From Amphibalanus amphitrite (lineage: Eukaryota > Arthropoda > Thecostraca > Balanomorpha > Balanidae), in the NCBI RefSeq assembly GCF_019059575.1, contig NW_024882195.1, positions 310,001-374,000 on the forward strand: 64,000 nucleotides of DNA, written 5' to 3'. Positions 48,012-57,516 of the stretch are shown in pieces. Position 1 is the first letter of the stretch, and every line of letters begins with the position of its first letter. Made by a program: the position numbers and the translations under genes. Below the pieces are notes generated by a model. It was not told the DNA's origin. It saw only the letters and a program-made list of their open reading frames with translations, and did not search any database.

Positions 48012-48607
48012 CGCTTGTTCCTTGGCTTGTTCTGTTGGTAGCGTTATATGACACCGATACCTACATAGTAGCAGTAGTTCCTTTCGTGTCTAACAGATGG
48101 CTCCAGTAGGCAGCGCCTGTAGATATGCTGTACCACCGAACACTGATTATGATTGGGTATTATAGGTCATTGTTAGCTGTGATTTAGAATGATGTGTATG
48201 TATTAGTGTGCGCGTAGTACGAATTCTGAGATGGAATGATAGCGTAATTCGCGTAGTACGTATTGTGTTGTCGACTGTTAAATAGGTATACGTATTTATT
48301 AACAAAGACAAATTATAGCGCGCAGTACGCACTTAGGGGTCGATCTTAAAATTATTATTCGTCTAAATCTCAAGATATCTGTTAATCCTTTCACGATATT
48401 TATTGCATGCGCATGATTTGTGTCTGAGCTTGGCCTGCATCTCTGTGTTCTATTTGTTGAATTTACCTATATGTATCCGAAGAAGCCCCGTGGGTGAAAC
48501 GTAATACAACTATTCTATCAATTTTGATCCTAAATAATGAGCATCTGGCTAATCATCTTCATCATCATATGTAACACAATGCTCAGTACTAGCATCTCCA
48601 TCCTCAA

Positions 48608-49386
48608 AAATCATCGACCGACAAACTGTATGTTGGAACATCTGAGAATGACTCTGTCAGTCTCGCCTCGAATTCGGTCCAGTCTGCCTTCGTTAAGTTC
48701 CACCTGGGTGGCCGACAGCCAACTGAGCCATGCTCCCGGAGGTCCAGCCATATCGGAAAATGGTCGCTGCCCATTGGGTGCGCAGCAACGCGCCACGTGA
48801 AAAGAGGAACGAGCTGCGGACTGCTAAGACTGAGATCTAGAACTGATGTCTGACCAGAAGGTAGAGTAAAATGAGTTGGAGCACCGGAGTTAAGGACGCA
48901 TAAGTCCTCATCGCCAATAAAAGATGCTAAAAGTCGACCACGGGTGCAAACTGTCTGACATCCCCATGCAGAGTGGTGAGAGTTAAAATCGCCTAGAATC
49001 AAAACTGGCAGAGGTAGCTCTGCCAGTAACATATGAAGATCCTGCACAGGGAGAGACTCCCCTGGTGGGCAGTACAGTGAACAACAGGTTAGCTCCCGGT
49101 GACCGAGAGCCACCCGAACAGCGACCGCTTGAAGCGGGGATCTGACCGGGATTGGTCTCGTCGAAACTCTATGGCTGACAGCCACGAGAACACCACCGTG
49201 AGCAACTGAGTCGGTATCCAGGTCCTTCCTGAAAATGGAATACCCTTTGAAATGTAGGTGATGCTCTGGCTTCAGCTTCGTCTCCTGTAGACAGACCAGG
49301 AGAGGACAGTCGCGACGGATCAACGTCTGTAAATCAACAAGGCTACTGCGGAGTCCTCTACAGTTCCACTGTAAGAAACTCTGCAT
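48608..49386 (-). pseudogene. Element C ORF2, 5' part: APE-type endonuclease
   Basis: From ATG 49386 the endonuclease is complete: FLQWNCRGL, VCLQETKLKPE, LILGDFNSHHSAW, VLDLSLSSPQL and GSDHFPIWLDL. The frame then enters the Penelope insertion. After joining 48608 to 45050 the frame continues exactly, giving one ORF2. The start has good support because the next residues match the usual beginning of such ORF2 proteins. Confidence 0.9.
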
Positions 49387-49491
49387 GGAGAAGACAGTAA
49401 AAGAGGCGCAGAAGCGCTTTAAAAGCCCGTCCAGACGTAAAACAGCCCAAGAAGGCGATAAGACTGTTTAAAAGATTGAGTAGAAAAACGA

Positions 49492-51021
49492 CTAGAAAAT
49501 CACCTCCCCAGAGGATTCGTATTGAATCCTCGCGTGGCTAGATCTCTGTCGGCCGTCGGCAGACTGGGACCGAGGTCCCACAGGGCCTGAAACGGTTCGG
49601 TTGCCAAACCGCACCCGGCCAGGGCCCTGCTCTGGCGGCGACGGGGGACCACGCTTGGCCGAACGCCTGCGTTCGGCCAGCACCGAGCCTGGGGGGCTGG
49701 GTGCAGGATCCGGCACGCTGAGGGTACCGGATGCCGCCCCAAGGGACGGCGGAGGGGGCCGCCTCGGGAGAGGCGGGGGAGGGGGAGGGGGCATGGCCGG
49801 AGAGCCGGCCGGGGCGTTCACCACTGGGGACGGCCTCCCCTCCTTGGCCTTCTCGGCCAGTCTGGCACGTTTGGCGTCCCTCGCCCGTCGCTCCTCCTCT
49901 CCCCGCTTCAGGGTTTCCAGCACTGCTGGGCTGATCGCCCTGTCAGATCCCGGAGATGGTGGTACAGTGGCTGTTGGAGACTGGCGCCTCGACGGGCGGC
50001 GCCGTGGGTGAACAACGGTCCAGTCATCCTCAGATTCTGCCCGGCGACGTGCATCAGCAGCAGGCGCTGCTGGCACAGAATCGGCTGCGGGTGCCGGCGG
50101 AGTGTCATCCTCAATGAGCCCCGAGAGGAGCTGGATCAGCTCTGCTACAGAAAGCTGGCGAAGATTGCCGGCCTTCCTGAGGGCACCACTCACCCCGGGT
50201 CCGAGGGCGACCCGGCTTGCAGCAGGTTGGGGTGGCCGAGCGGCCACATCTCGGTATGAAAGCGAAGGTGCGGGAGTGCGCTGTCGCACCCTGTCCCGCG
50301 CCTCGCGAAAGGAGACGTTCTCCTTCGTCATCAATGCGCGCACCTCAGCCTCGAACACAAACTTAGGGCATTTGCGGTGCCATGCCCGGTGCTGGCCACC
50401 GCAGTTGGCACATTTGACACTGTCCGATTGGCAAGCGTCAGAGCCATGCCCCTCAGCTGAGCAGACCCCACAGCGCTGTGTTCCCCGGCACTTCGAGGAG
50501 ACGTGCCCGAAGGCTTGGCATTTGAAACACCGGACTGGATCCGGAAGAAAGGCACGAATGGGAACCACAAGATAGCCAACCTTGACCTCCCGCGGGAGGG
50601 TGGGGCGGTTCAGAGTTAAAACGATTGAGTCGGTGTTCATAAGAGATCCTTTCACCTTACGACGGATGCGGCGGGCATGGGTGACACCTTGCCCTTCCAT
50701 TCCGTCCACGACTTCGTCGTCCGCCACGCCGCGGAGGTCCGGGCATGTGATCACTCCCCGCACTGAATTTTTGAACGGATGTGGCTCAACTTTGACCTCT
50801 ATTTTGCGGACCTGCTTATCTCGTGCCTTGAATGATATTTCTTTGAGGGCAAGCATATTCCGGATCTCAGTTTGGTTCGTCAGGTGGATTTCCAGGGTCC
50901 CGTCTGGGCGTTGGGTTACACGCTGAGGCTGACAGTGAGGCGAGAGTGCCTGCTCTCTTTGAAACGGATTGAGTTTGAGCGGCACGGGCTGGCCAGACTC
51001 ATCCTGATCGGTTGAGCTCAT
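49492..51021 (-). CDS. Element C ORF1: zinc-knuckle RNA-binding protein
   Basis: Intact 509-residue frame from ATG 51021. The core shares HPFKNSVRGVI, PDLRGVADDEVVDGM and VGYLVVPIRAFLPDPVRC with ORF1 of element A. Three knuckles follow: CFKCQAFGHVSSKC, CGVCSAEGHGSDAC and CANCGGQHRAWHRKC. The C-terminal part is Pro-rich. It lies 105 bases upstream of ORF2. Its role in packaging element RNA is inferred from the family. Confidence 0.87.
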   Translation of the reverse strand: MSSTDQDESGQPVPLKLNPFQREQALSPHCQPQRVTQRPDGTLEIHLTNQTEIRNMLALKEISFKARDKQVRKIEVKVEPHPFKNSVRGVITCPDLRGVADDEVVDGMEGQGVTHARRIRRKVKGSLMNTDSIVLTLNRPTLPREVKVGYLVVPIRAFLPDPVRCFKCQAFGHVSSKCRGTQRCGVCSAEGHGSDACQSDSVKCANCGGQHRAWHRKCPKFVFEAEVRALMTKENVSFREARDRVRQRTPAPSLSYRDVAARPPQPAASRVALGPGVSGALRKAGNLRQLSVAELIQLLSGLIEDDTPPAPAADSVPAAPAADARRRAESEDDWTVVHPRRRPSRRQSPTATVPPSPGSDRAISPAVLETLKRGEEERRARDAKRARLAEKAKEGRPSPVVNAPAGSPAMPPPPPPPLPRRPPPPSLGAASGTLSVPDPAPSPPGSVLAERRRSAKRGPPSPPEQGPGRVRFGNRTVSGPVGPRSQSADGRQRSSHARIQYESSGEVIF

Positions 51022-51402
51022 GAGCAGAAAGTGAGGCAGCGGCCTCCCAAGATCACCGGGTGGTCGAGGGGTTGCCTCAGTCGAGGTCTGGGGGCGAGGA
51101 CATCCGGGCGGGGCCGGAGTTGAAGTGGTCGCCGAGGTCGAAGTGGTCGCCGAGGTCGAGGTGGTCGTGGTTGAGGTCGAGGTCGAGGTAGGGGTCGGGG
51201 GAAGGAGTTCAGAATCCGATGATGTGCTCCAGTGTGTACAGTGTTGAGCCTAATGGTGTTTGTGCTGCCTTATGGTGTCTGTGCCACAGACCGGGCGCCC
51301 CCGGCGCGGCGTTGAGCTGGGCCAGCATGTGTGCGGCGTGAGCGGAGCGAGTGGCTGTCCAGCAATATTGCCGGAGAGGCCGAGGGTCGGGTCGTACCGT
51401 GA

Positions 51403-51777
51403 CTGGACTGGAACGACAGGACCCCGCAGGAGCACCGAACGGCCCGACAGCTCTCCACCCAAGCGGTGGTTCCCGTCATGGAAAAGCTACTGTCCCAAGT
51501 TCCCGCCCACAGTGTGACGGTGTTTGGCCCGAAGCCGCGGCAAAACGACATCCACTGGGAGGTTAGAGACGCTTACCACGCAGAGGCCAAGCTCAGCGCT
51601 GTGATCTACGGTTTCAGCCAGAGCGTCGAAGTGACCCGTCACATCGGATGGCGCCTGGCGGACCGAAATCACCGCACGACGCGCAAGAACGTGTTTAAGG
51701 ATGGGGTACATCTGACTGCGGACGGCTATGCCCGGGTCGATGTTCGGATGCCGGCCTGGCTTTCTGCAAAGCTGTAA
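51403..51777 (+). pseudogene. SGNH-hydrolase-like C-terminal fragment
   Basis: The frame opens after a stop at 51400 and reads LDWNDRTPQEHRTAR, VVPVMEKLLSQVP, VTVFGPKPRQNDIHW and then FKDGVHLTADGYARV before the stop. DGVHLTADGY fits block V of SGNH hydrolases (catalytic Asp and His). DWND sits where block III normally has GxND, so a key glycine looks changed. It probably belongs with the N-terminal piece at 38665-38931, from which ~12 kb of nested elements separate it. The possible substrate (lipid or acetyl ester) is unknown. Confidence 0.45.
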
Positions 51778-52577
51778 TGCTGTAGCTCAATTTGGGGCCA
51801 AGCGCGGGTGGGGTGGGGGAGTCGTATCCCCTTCGTGCCGTGTAAGTTGTCGGTGAAATTACCAGTGCCGGCGAGGACTAACCTGAGCTACTCCGACTGC
51901 AGCTGTTTTGATGGCTCTGGCATTGGAATGTGACGTGTTTCCGCTCTATAGTACTGCGACATCAAATAAATGTTATCTCGCTATTCTAATTTGCATTTAT
52001 CTTTACTCAGGTTACCGTCCCGCCGTAAAGAACTCGGCCTGCTAAGGCGAGCGCAGCATCAACCGGATGCAGCTCGGCGAGCGCGATCCGGAGCTAATGA
52101 TCAGCACGTTCCCAAGTCGGCGCCAGGAGATTCTTGGACGTCGTGGCAAGACGGGTGCTTCAGTCACGAAGCTCATGAAGACCTTTCCGGCGCTCTTCGA
52201 CATCGAAGAGCGCCATGGTTTTCTTTCATGGTTTTCTTTAAAAAATAATGAAAACCAGAAAACCAGTGAAGGTGTCTTATTGCTTGTTGCATAGTTTTAA
52301 GCAAAATATCCTATTGTGATGCAATATATTTATCAAAATGTGTTATATAGTACAGCTGTACTGTTTGATAATGTGGATACAACCACCTAACCATGTCTAG
52401 TATTTTTCCAGGTGTATCCATGCATGTGGTAAATGTGGATCACAGATCCTATCAGTTGAAGAAGCCACAGCATGCCATTCAAGATGTGATGCTGCTGCAA
52501 CTTAACATTGTGAAACAGACCCCACTACTTCTGCAAAGGATGTCCAAAAAAAAGTAAATTGCTGATCACAGTTTGCC
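51778..52577. other. No assigned gene; one possibly coding stretch
   Basis: Bases 52055-52215 read as RDPELMISTFPSRRQEILGR, then GASVTKLMKTFPALFDI, which looks protein-like, but I do not recognise a family. It may belong with the SANT exon that follows. The remainder is AT-rich. Confidence 0.35.
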
Positions 52578-52863
52578 ATGAGAATGTTATCGATGCACCA
52601 GAAAAAAAAAACAAAGTCCAAGCAAGATGTAAGGGCACGATGGCTCCGTGTGCAAGAAGAGATGAAGACCCAAGGGTATGACATTGGTTGGGAAGACTGC
52701 CGCAAGAAGTGGCACAGGCTGCTTCAAAGGTACAAAGATGTCCAGCAAGAAAAACAGCGCAGTGGGGCGGGCACATGCTCATGGCCATATTTTGAGAGCA
52801 TGGACTCCATTCCTGCCAAAGACCCTTCCATGCAGTCTCGCCATGTCATTTCAACGAGTCGAT
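52578..52863 (+). CDS. Myb/SANT-like DNA-binding protein, exon fragment
   Basis: About 90 codons with three helices typical of Myb/SANT-like domains: RARWLRVQEEMKTQGYDI, EDCRKKWHRLLQRYKDVQQE and WPYFESMDSIPA, with the aromatic residues in the expected places. Such domains occur in Harbinger-transposon accessory proteins and in host genes derived from them. The N-terminal helix may lie in an upstream exon; no splice sites were fixed. Element E (insertion at 52865) follows directly after RHVISTS and its TSD overlaps the codons there, so the gene is interrupted. The open start at 52578 is only where the frame opens. Confidence 0.6.
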
Positions 52864-52864
52864 G

Positions 52865-53832
52865 ATGATGATGATGATGATTGGGTTTGATGGCGTGCCC
52901 AACCTCTGAGGGTTATATGACGCCAGTAACTTATCTTTTTGCGTGAGGTGCGGGGCAAGAACTGAATAGCGAGTTAACAACAGTCTTAAAGCGCAGGTAA
53001 GCGTGCTAAACAATGGTGAGCAATGTGCAGTTTTCTCTCAAAGCACGAGTAAAATGATGTAAAAAAACGGGACAACAGTCCCTCAAGAAGCGTTGCTCGG
53101 GCTAACGTCCAATATACTAGGTCTGGGTTTAGAAACTATCGTGCTCGAAGATAAAAGCTAACCCTCGCAGGACAGCGAGGCAAGAGTTCCGGTAAAGAGA
53201 GAGTTTTACGAAACTTGGTGAGAGTAGACTACTCGCCACTCGGAGTCCGGAGGTTCTGACGAACGCCAAGAGGGCTTCCCTGTCTAGGAGGTGCGAGTCG
53301 TTACCTAGCAGGTTTTGGATGGTCAGCTGATGCGTAGCCCCGAAGTGCGCTTCCCTTTCACGATTAAGCTGAGGACAGTCCAGTAGAACATGCCTCACCG
53401 ATAGGGGGACAGTGCATCTAGGACACGTAGGTCTGTCTCCTCCACAGACGAGAAAGCCGTGGGTGCCGTACGTGTGCCCAGTCCTCAGCCTGCACAGGAC
53501 TACCTCGTCCCGCCTGTTTTTGCGCATTGAGGAGGCCCACGGTGCTAGGGTGGGCTTGAGGGATAGAAGCTTGTTGCCCAAGCAGCCATCCCACCTGCTT
53601 TGCCATTTGCTGTGCAAGAAGGCTTTGATCGTAGGGAAAAAAGTCCCTAGCTGGGAGTGGGAATCGGTGGAGATGAGGCCTCTCCGAGGCCCTCCTCACC
53701 GCCAAGTCGGCAGTCTCGTTACCTTGGATGCCTACGTGGCTCGGGATCCAGCAGAGCCGCACACGTTTTCTTCTGTCGCAGAACACAATCAACAATCAAA
53801 GTATCCAGTGTCACCACATCAGCAGGGCTGCG
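52865..53832 (-). mobile_element. I-like non-LTR element E, 5'-truncated, 968 bases
   Basis: A 9-base TSD GAGTCGATG (52856-52864, 53833-53841) bounds it. On the minus strand it begins inside RNase H (LCWIPSHVGIQGNETAD), has a frameshift near 53617, and continues with VVLCRLRTGHTYGTHGF and CPRCTVPLSVRHVLLDC to the C-terminus near 53129. The 3' UTR resembles that of C (AACCTCTGAGGGTTATATGA on plus) and ends in an (ATC)n tail. It is a typical dead-on-arrival copy. Confidence 0.85.
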
Positions 53833-54099
53833 GAGTCGATGTATTTTAGGGTAACTCCGACTCAGACTCAGACTCCGGCTTCAAAAATTGACTTTGACTC
53901 CGACTCGACTACGACTCCTCATGTGCCTCTCATAGAGCCGGTAGGTGCAATCAGTGTTGGTGCAGAGGCCGTAACTGTCACTAGTGCTCCAACGGTGGCA
54001 CACCTCTCAGAGGCGGCAGTCGAGCAGCCTTGATGAAAGGTCGGACGGAGGTGATGTCGTGGCTGTCAGAGCCCACAGGGGCAGAGGTGATAGCACGGT

Positions 54100-54560
54100 C
54101 AGTCAGATTGTAAACCGCCCGCCCATGAAATGCTACATCTGTAGTAAGACAGGTCACATCATGCGTACATGCCCTGGGCGCTGTTGTCCGCGATGTGGGG
54201 GGAAGGGGCATGATCTCCGTGCATGCAAGCGAGTCATGCGAGAGTGAAGGGCTCTCACATTGAGTGTCCTGTTAAATGATCAGCCAGTGTCAGCCATGTA
54301 GACCCTAGAGCTGGAACCTCAGTCGTGGACAAGCGTACAGCTGAAGAGCTAGGTCCTGATGAATCTGCGGCCAGTGCAGGGTATTGGCAGTAAAGTACAT
54401 GGTGTGTGTGGAGATGCTGACGTGGTTGGAACTGTGACTGTCTGTATTGATGTAGGAGAGGGTGATGTGCGCGACCATGTACTCAAGATCATTGACTGCA
54501 CCGAGACTGTGGTCATCCTGGGCCGCGACTTCCTGTCCACCTTCCCCTCCGTAAGTTTGA
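54100..54560 (+). pseudogene. Gypsy-like zinc knuckles and degraded retropepsin
   Basis: Knuckles CYICSKTGHIMRTC and CPRCGGKGHDLRAC (54130-54225) end at a stop (54247). After a shift, VDPRAGTSVVDKRTAEEL (54298-54351) aligns with the retropepsin active-site region, but DTG is changed to DPR. Next come LRPVQGIGSKVHGV and the C-terminal signature VVILGRDFLSTF (about 54509-54544). The protease is inactive as read. Confidence 0.6.
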
Positions 54561-54744
54561 CTGGGAGAGTGGACGTATCCGCCTGGGCTCACACTGGAAG
54601 ATCCCTGACCTTATGGTCGGAGGAGGGATACACGAGGCACGGGTAGCTGTCGCCATGATGGAAGACCAGTCGAGAAGCGCGGGAGACTTGAATGTGAGCC
54701 CGGCTCTACCTGGTTCGCAGAGGCTGGAAGAAATCCTTCATAAG

Positions 54745-55153
54745 TACGGCTCTGTCGGTCTGGGTGCAATATGCGGCAGCCGCTGGCGAATGGCCTAGCT
54801 GGCTGCATGGTGCCGACATCAGGGTAAAAGACCTTATAGGCGTGGTGGTGCCAGTTCATATTTGGTCCCATGTTCTGGCATGCCGATGTGTTATTGTACG
54901 AGCAAACAACAGCAGTGTGGTCTCGGTACTGAACTCTCAGTCATCACGGTCGGCAGCAGCCATGGTTTGGCTCCGCCATTGCGTCACTGTCAAATACGAC
55001 ATTTTGCTGCGTGCCGTCCACATATCCGGTGTGCATAACACGGCACCTGACGCATTGCCACGGGGCTTCACGCAGGTGTTCCGGAGCATGCGGCTGAACG
55101 CGGGCACGCGTGCCACCCGCTGGGACTGGTCGGACTTCATGCTGGGACAGTAA
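54745..55153 (+). pseudogene. DIRS-like RNase H, one frameshift
   Basis: SVGLGAICGSRW (frame 1) continues after a shift near 54785 as EWPSWLHGADIRVKDLIGVV, VHIWSHVLACRCVIVRANNS and LLRAVHISGVHNTAPDALPR. The last block matches the AVHxPGxxNxxADALSR signature of RNase H in DIRS/YR retroelements. It directly follows LEEILHKYG, the usual start of a gypsy RT, so the RT itself seems deleted at about 54750. Frame 2 is shared with the protease and recombinase pieces. Confidence 0.55.
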
Positions 55154-55273
55154 ATGCTCTGGCTCAGGTAGCTCTGGCACCAGCTACAAATCGGGTTTGC
55201 AAGGCTACATAGCTGAGTCTCCAAACCCTACTCCAACTGCTAAGTCAGTGATTCCCAGTTTCCGTTACTGAGG

Positions 55274-55500
55274 TTGCGGAATGCGGATTTCATCGCCGTC
55301 CAGTTCGACGCGGGATACAGTGCTGCAGCGCTGGCCAGCCAATGTTCTGCGATTGCTTATGGCCATCGCTCCAGAGGATTTCCTGACCCGACTTCCGACT
55401 TTCGAATACGGAAATTGCTGACTGGCGCCTCAAAGACTTCAAAAACTTCGCAAAAACTTTTCACTTTCGCCTTATGCCATCCACGAGGTAGCCGACCTGC
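55274..55500 (+). pseudogene. DIRS-type tyrosine recombinase, N-terminal part
   Basis: AALASQCSAIAYGHRSRGF, then PDPTSDFRIRKLLTGA, matches the core-binding region of DIRS/Ngaro-type tyrosine recombinases (SAIxxxHxxxGxxDPTxxxxIxxLLxG). The catalytic domain with Arg, His and Tyr is not seen downstream; the frame decays after 55500. It follows the RNase H as expected for DIRS elements. Confidence 0.55.
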
Positions 55501-55856
55501 GGCGGATCAAGGCCTCTAAGACGGCGAACAGCATTCCTCTGATCAAGGAGGCCACCAGTCGGCTGATACCGCGCCGCATCATACAAGCAGTCATGTGACG
55601 TCCCGTAGGCGAGCATCCGTACAGTGTACCACGCGATGCATAACGAGAAATGCACGGCGGAAACAAATGGGCAGATCCCAACAGCCCTGTGGGTGGCTTC
55701 TGAGGAAAGGAGCAAAATCAGACTGTTCCCTAATAGAGGAGCTGTCGGTGCCTGTACGGTTACCCCTTGGGTTTTCCTGTTTGACGCTGCGGTGCTGTGG
55801 TTGGTGTGACTTTTTACCTTGGCGTGGATACCAATTGAGGACGATGAAACCAGTTA

Positions 55857-56030
55857 TGTGTTGGTCATAAATAGACCTCAGTCATTTGCTTCGGATTGTA
55901 TTTGACAGCAATGACCAACACATCTGAAAGTACAAGAAAGGAAGCATCAGGACAGAGGTGTACCCAGCTGGGAGTGAGGCAGGCATGGATAAACAGTTAC
56001 AAACGATACATGGGTACCACGGTCCTCTAG
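55857..56030 (-). repeat. Repeat R, minus-oriented copy (partner at 38945-39112)
   Basis: Reverse complement of 38945-39112, starting here with ATGTGTTGGTCATAAATAGA and ending at CGGTCCTCTA. It sits ~360 bases after the recombinase fragment, where a DIRS-like element would carry its right inverted terminal repeat. Confidence 0.75.
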
Positions 56031-56099
56031 CAGCTACGTCATCGGGTAGGTCTGTCTTCTGATTGTACACTGGTACTGTAATCTTGCTGCGAGAGTTGC

Positions 56100-57219
56100 A
56101 TTCGGGGGAGCCATATCCGAGACCTTCTCGGTACTGAGGGGCACTAGGCAGGGTGCCACCCTTTCTCCCAGCTTCGCCAATGTGTATCTGCACCCTCTCC
56201 TGGCAGCGTTGGACGAGAATGGATGTGGCGCCTACCTGTCAGCACCACGTTCCGGCTGTGTGCTATGACAACGATCTGCTCCTACTGTCTGCAAACGCCC
56301 TGCATCTTGGTGGTCTGTTGGGCCTGGTTGGAGAATTCGCACAGGAATGGAGGCTTGAATTCGTTCATCCTGACCCAGAAAAAACGAAAAGTCACTGTGT
56401 CCTCTTTGGTGGAGAACTCCTGGCAAGTACACCGTCATGGGTACTGTCTGGCCAGCGGCTCCTGACCAGGTCACAATCGGAGCACCTTGGCGTGGTGCTG
56501 GACTCTCGCCTATCAGCCGCCAGTCATGTTAACCAGCGAGAAAAACGAGCACGTGCCGCCTTTAATGGCCTCACGCCCGCCGGTATGTTGAGCAAGAAAC
56601 TATCTCCCGCAGACAAGGCGTATTTATGGCAGACGGTAGTCTTACCTGTTTTGATATTCGGCTGCGGCACGGCTGTCTTGCGCTCGGCTGATGTGGAACA
56701 CTTAGACAAAGTGCAAGCCAGCTGCGTGAAGGCTGCGTTTGGACTTCCGCGCTCTGCACATCACTACGCCTTGATGGATTCCTCAGGTATTCCCACAGTC
56801 CAAGAGGAATTGAGAGGTGAAATCTTACGCACCTTCAGATCTGCGATGTGCGCCCGCCACCGTCTACAGCAAGCCCTCATCACTTCACTGGCAAAGCTGA
56901 CCCTGAATCCCAGTGAACTGGTGGGCTCATTCGTGATGGAGATATTCGGCATGCTGAAAAATAAATTCAGAGAAGTGCTGGAACTTGCCGCTGGTGGTCC
57001 GGTAGATCGTGACCGGGTTCGGACTCATCGCATGCCAGATGGCCTGAAAGACAGCTTGAAGTTTGTTTTACAAGGCAGTTGCGAGGCATCCCGGCGTCTA
57101 CTTAGACTTCTCACCTGCAACTCACTGCGTTGAAGTTGACGTGTTACACTCTGTTATTACTTATTATCACTTATCGCACAATGCGATGCTGAACAAATGA
57201 TGATGATGATGATGATGAA
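56100..57219 (+). pseudogene. Non-LTR element F, 5'-truncated RT
   Basis: It starts in RT motif 4 (GTRQGATLSPSFANVYLHPL, 56140 on). A frameshift leads into VCYDNDLLLLSAN, where the catalytic YADD appears as YDND. The thumb and C-terminal region follow (HLGVVLDSRLSAASHVNQRE; LWQTVVLPVLIFGCG) to the stop at 57133. The 3' UTR ends in (ATG)n at 57196-57219. The clade is unclear and differs from A, B and C. A TSD was not found; it begins about where repeat R ends. Confidence 0.7.
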
Positions 57220-57516
57220 AGTGATCTGTGAGGTTATATTCAGAGCAAGTGGCCTGCATAACACAATAGGTGCAGGACATTTAAAACAAGGTCTTTCACG
57301 TTTCCAGATCTGGTTCGAGTTCGTCAAGATCACCGGTCGCTGCTTGGCCAGAGTCGACGCTGAGGTCACCTGGAAAGATGTCCTGGCAAAGCTGGGAACG
57401 CTTTGTGATGGACGCTGGTGAGATAGGCAGATGAATATTTGGATAATGTGTCACAAAGAGGCGAAGAATGTGCCAAAATGACTCGTATAAGCTTCAGTGT
57501 AATAGCGATTTTTCTA

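Larger units (their letters stand above)
45063..48607. mobile_element. Head-to-head pair of Penelope-like elements, giant palindrome
   Basis: Two 5'-truncated copies of one Penelope-like element face away from each other (minus copy 45063-46796, plus copy 46838-48570), forming arms of ~1.73 kb that look identical. The unit is flanked by a 12-base TSD AAATCATCGACC (45051-45062, 48608-48619), so the pair behaved as one insertion. The spacer holds a 27-base tandem duplication (46811-46837, 46838-46864). The right end carries 37 extra bases (48571-48607) absent on the left. Confidence 0.9.
42035..51220 (-). mobile_element. I-like non-LTR retrotransposon C, nearly intact, split by Penelope
   Basis: A perfect 14-base duplication GATGTGCTCCAGTG bounds it (42021-42034, 51221-51234). 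On the minus strand: 5' UTR with GAGGTC words, intact ORF1 (509 residues), ORF2 split by the Penelope insertion, a short 3' UTR and an (ATC)n-type tail. Removing the insertion with one copy of its 12-base TSD leaves a 5.63 kb element with an ORF2 of ~1240 residues in one frame. The family is related to A, D and E but distinct in sequence. Confidence 0.9.

Noticed and set aside
45063..48607. Penelope pair read as LTRs of one element
   Set aside because: The repeats are inverted and each includes its own RT and GIY-YIG coding sequence.
49601..50575. Plus-strand frames of 136 and 157 residues
   Set aside because: Antisense shadows of ORF1 of element C.
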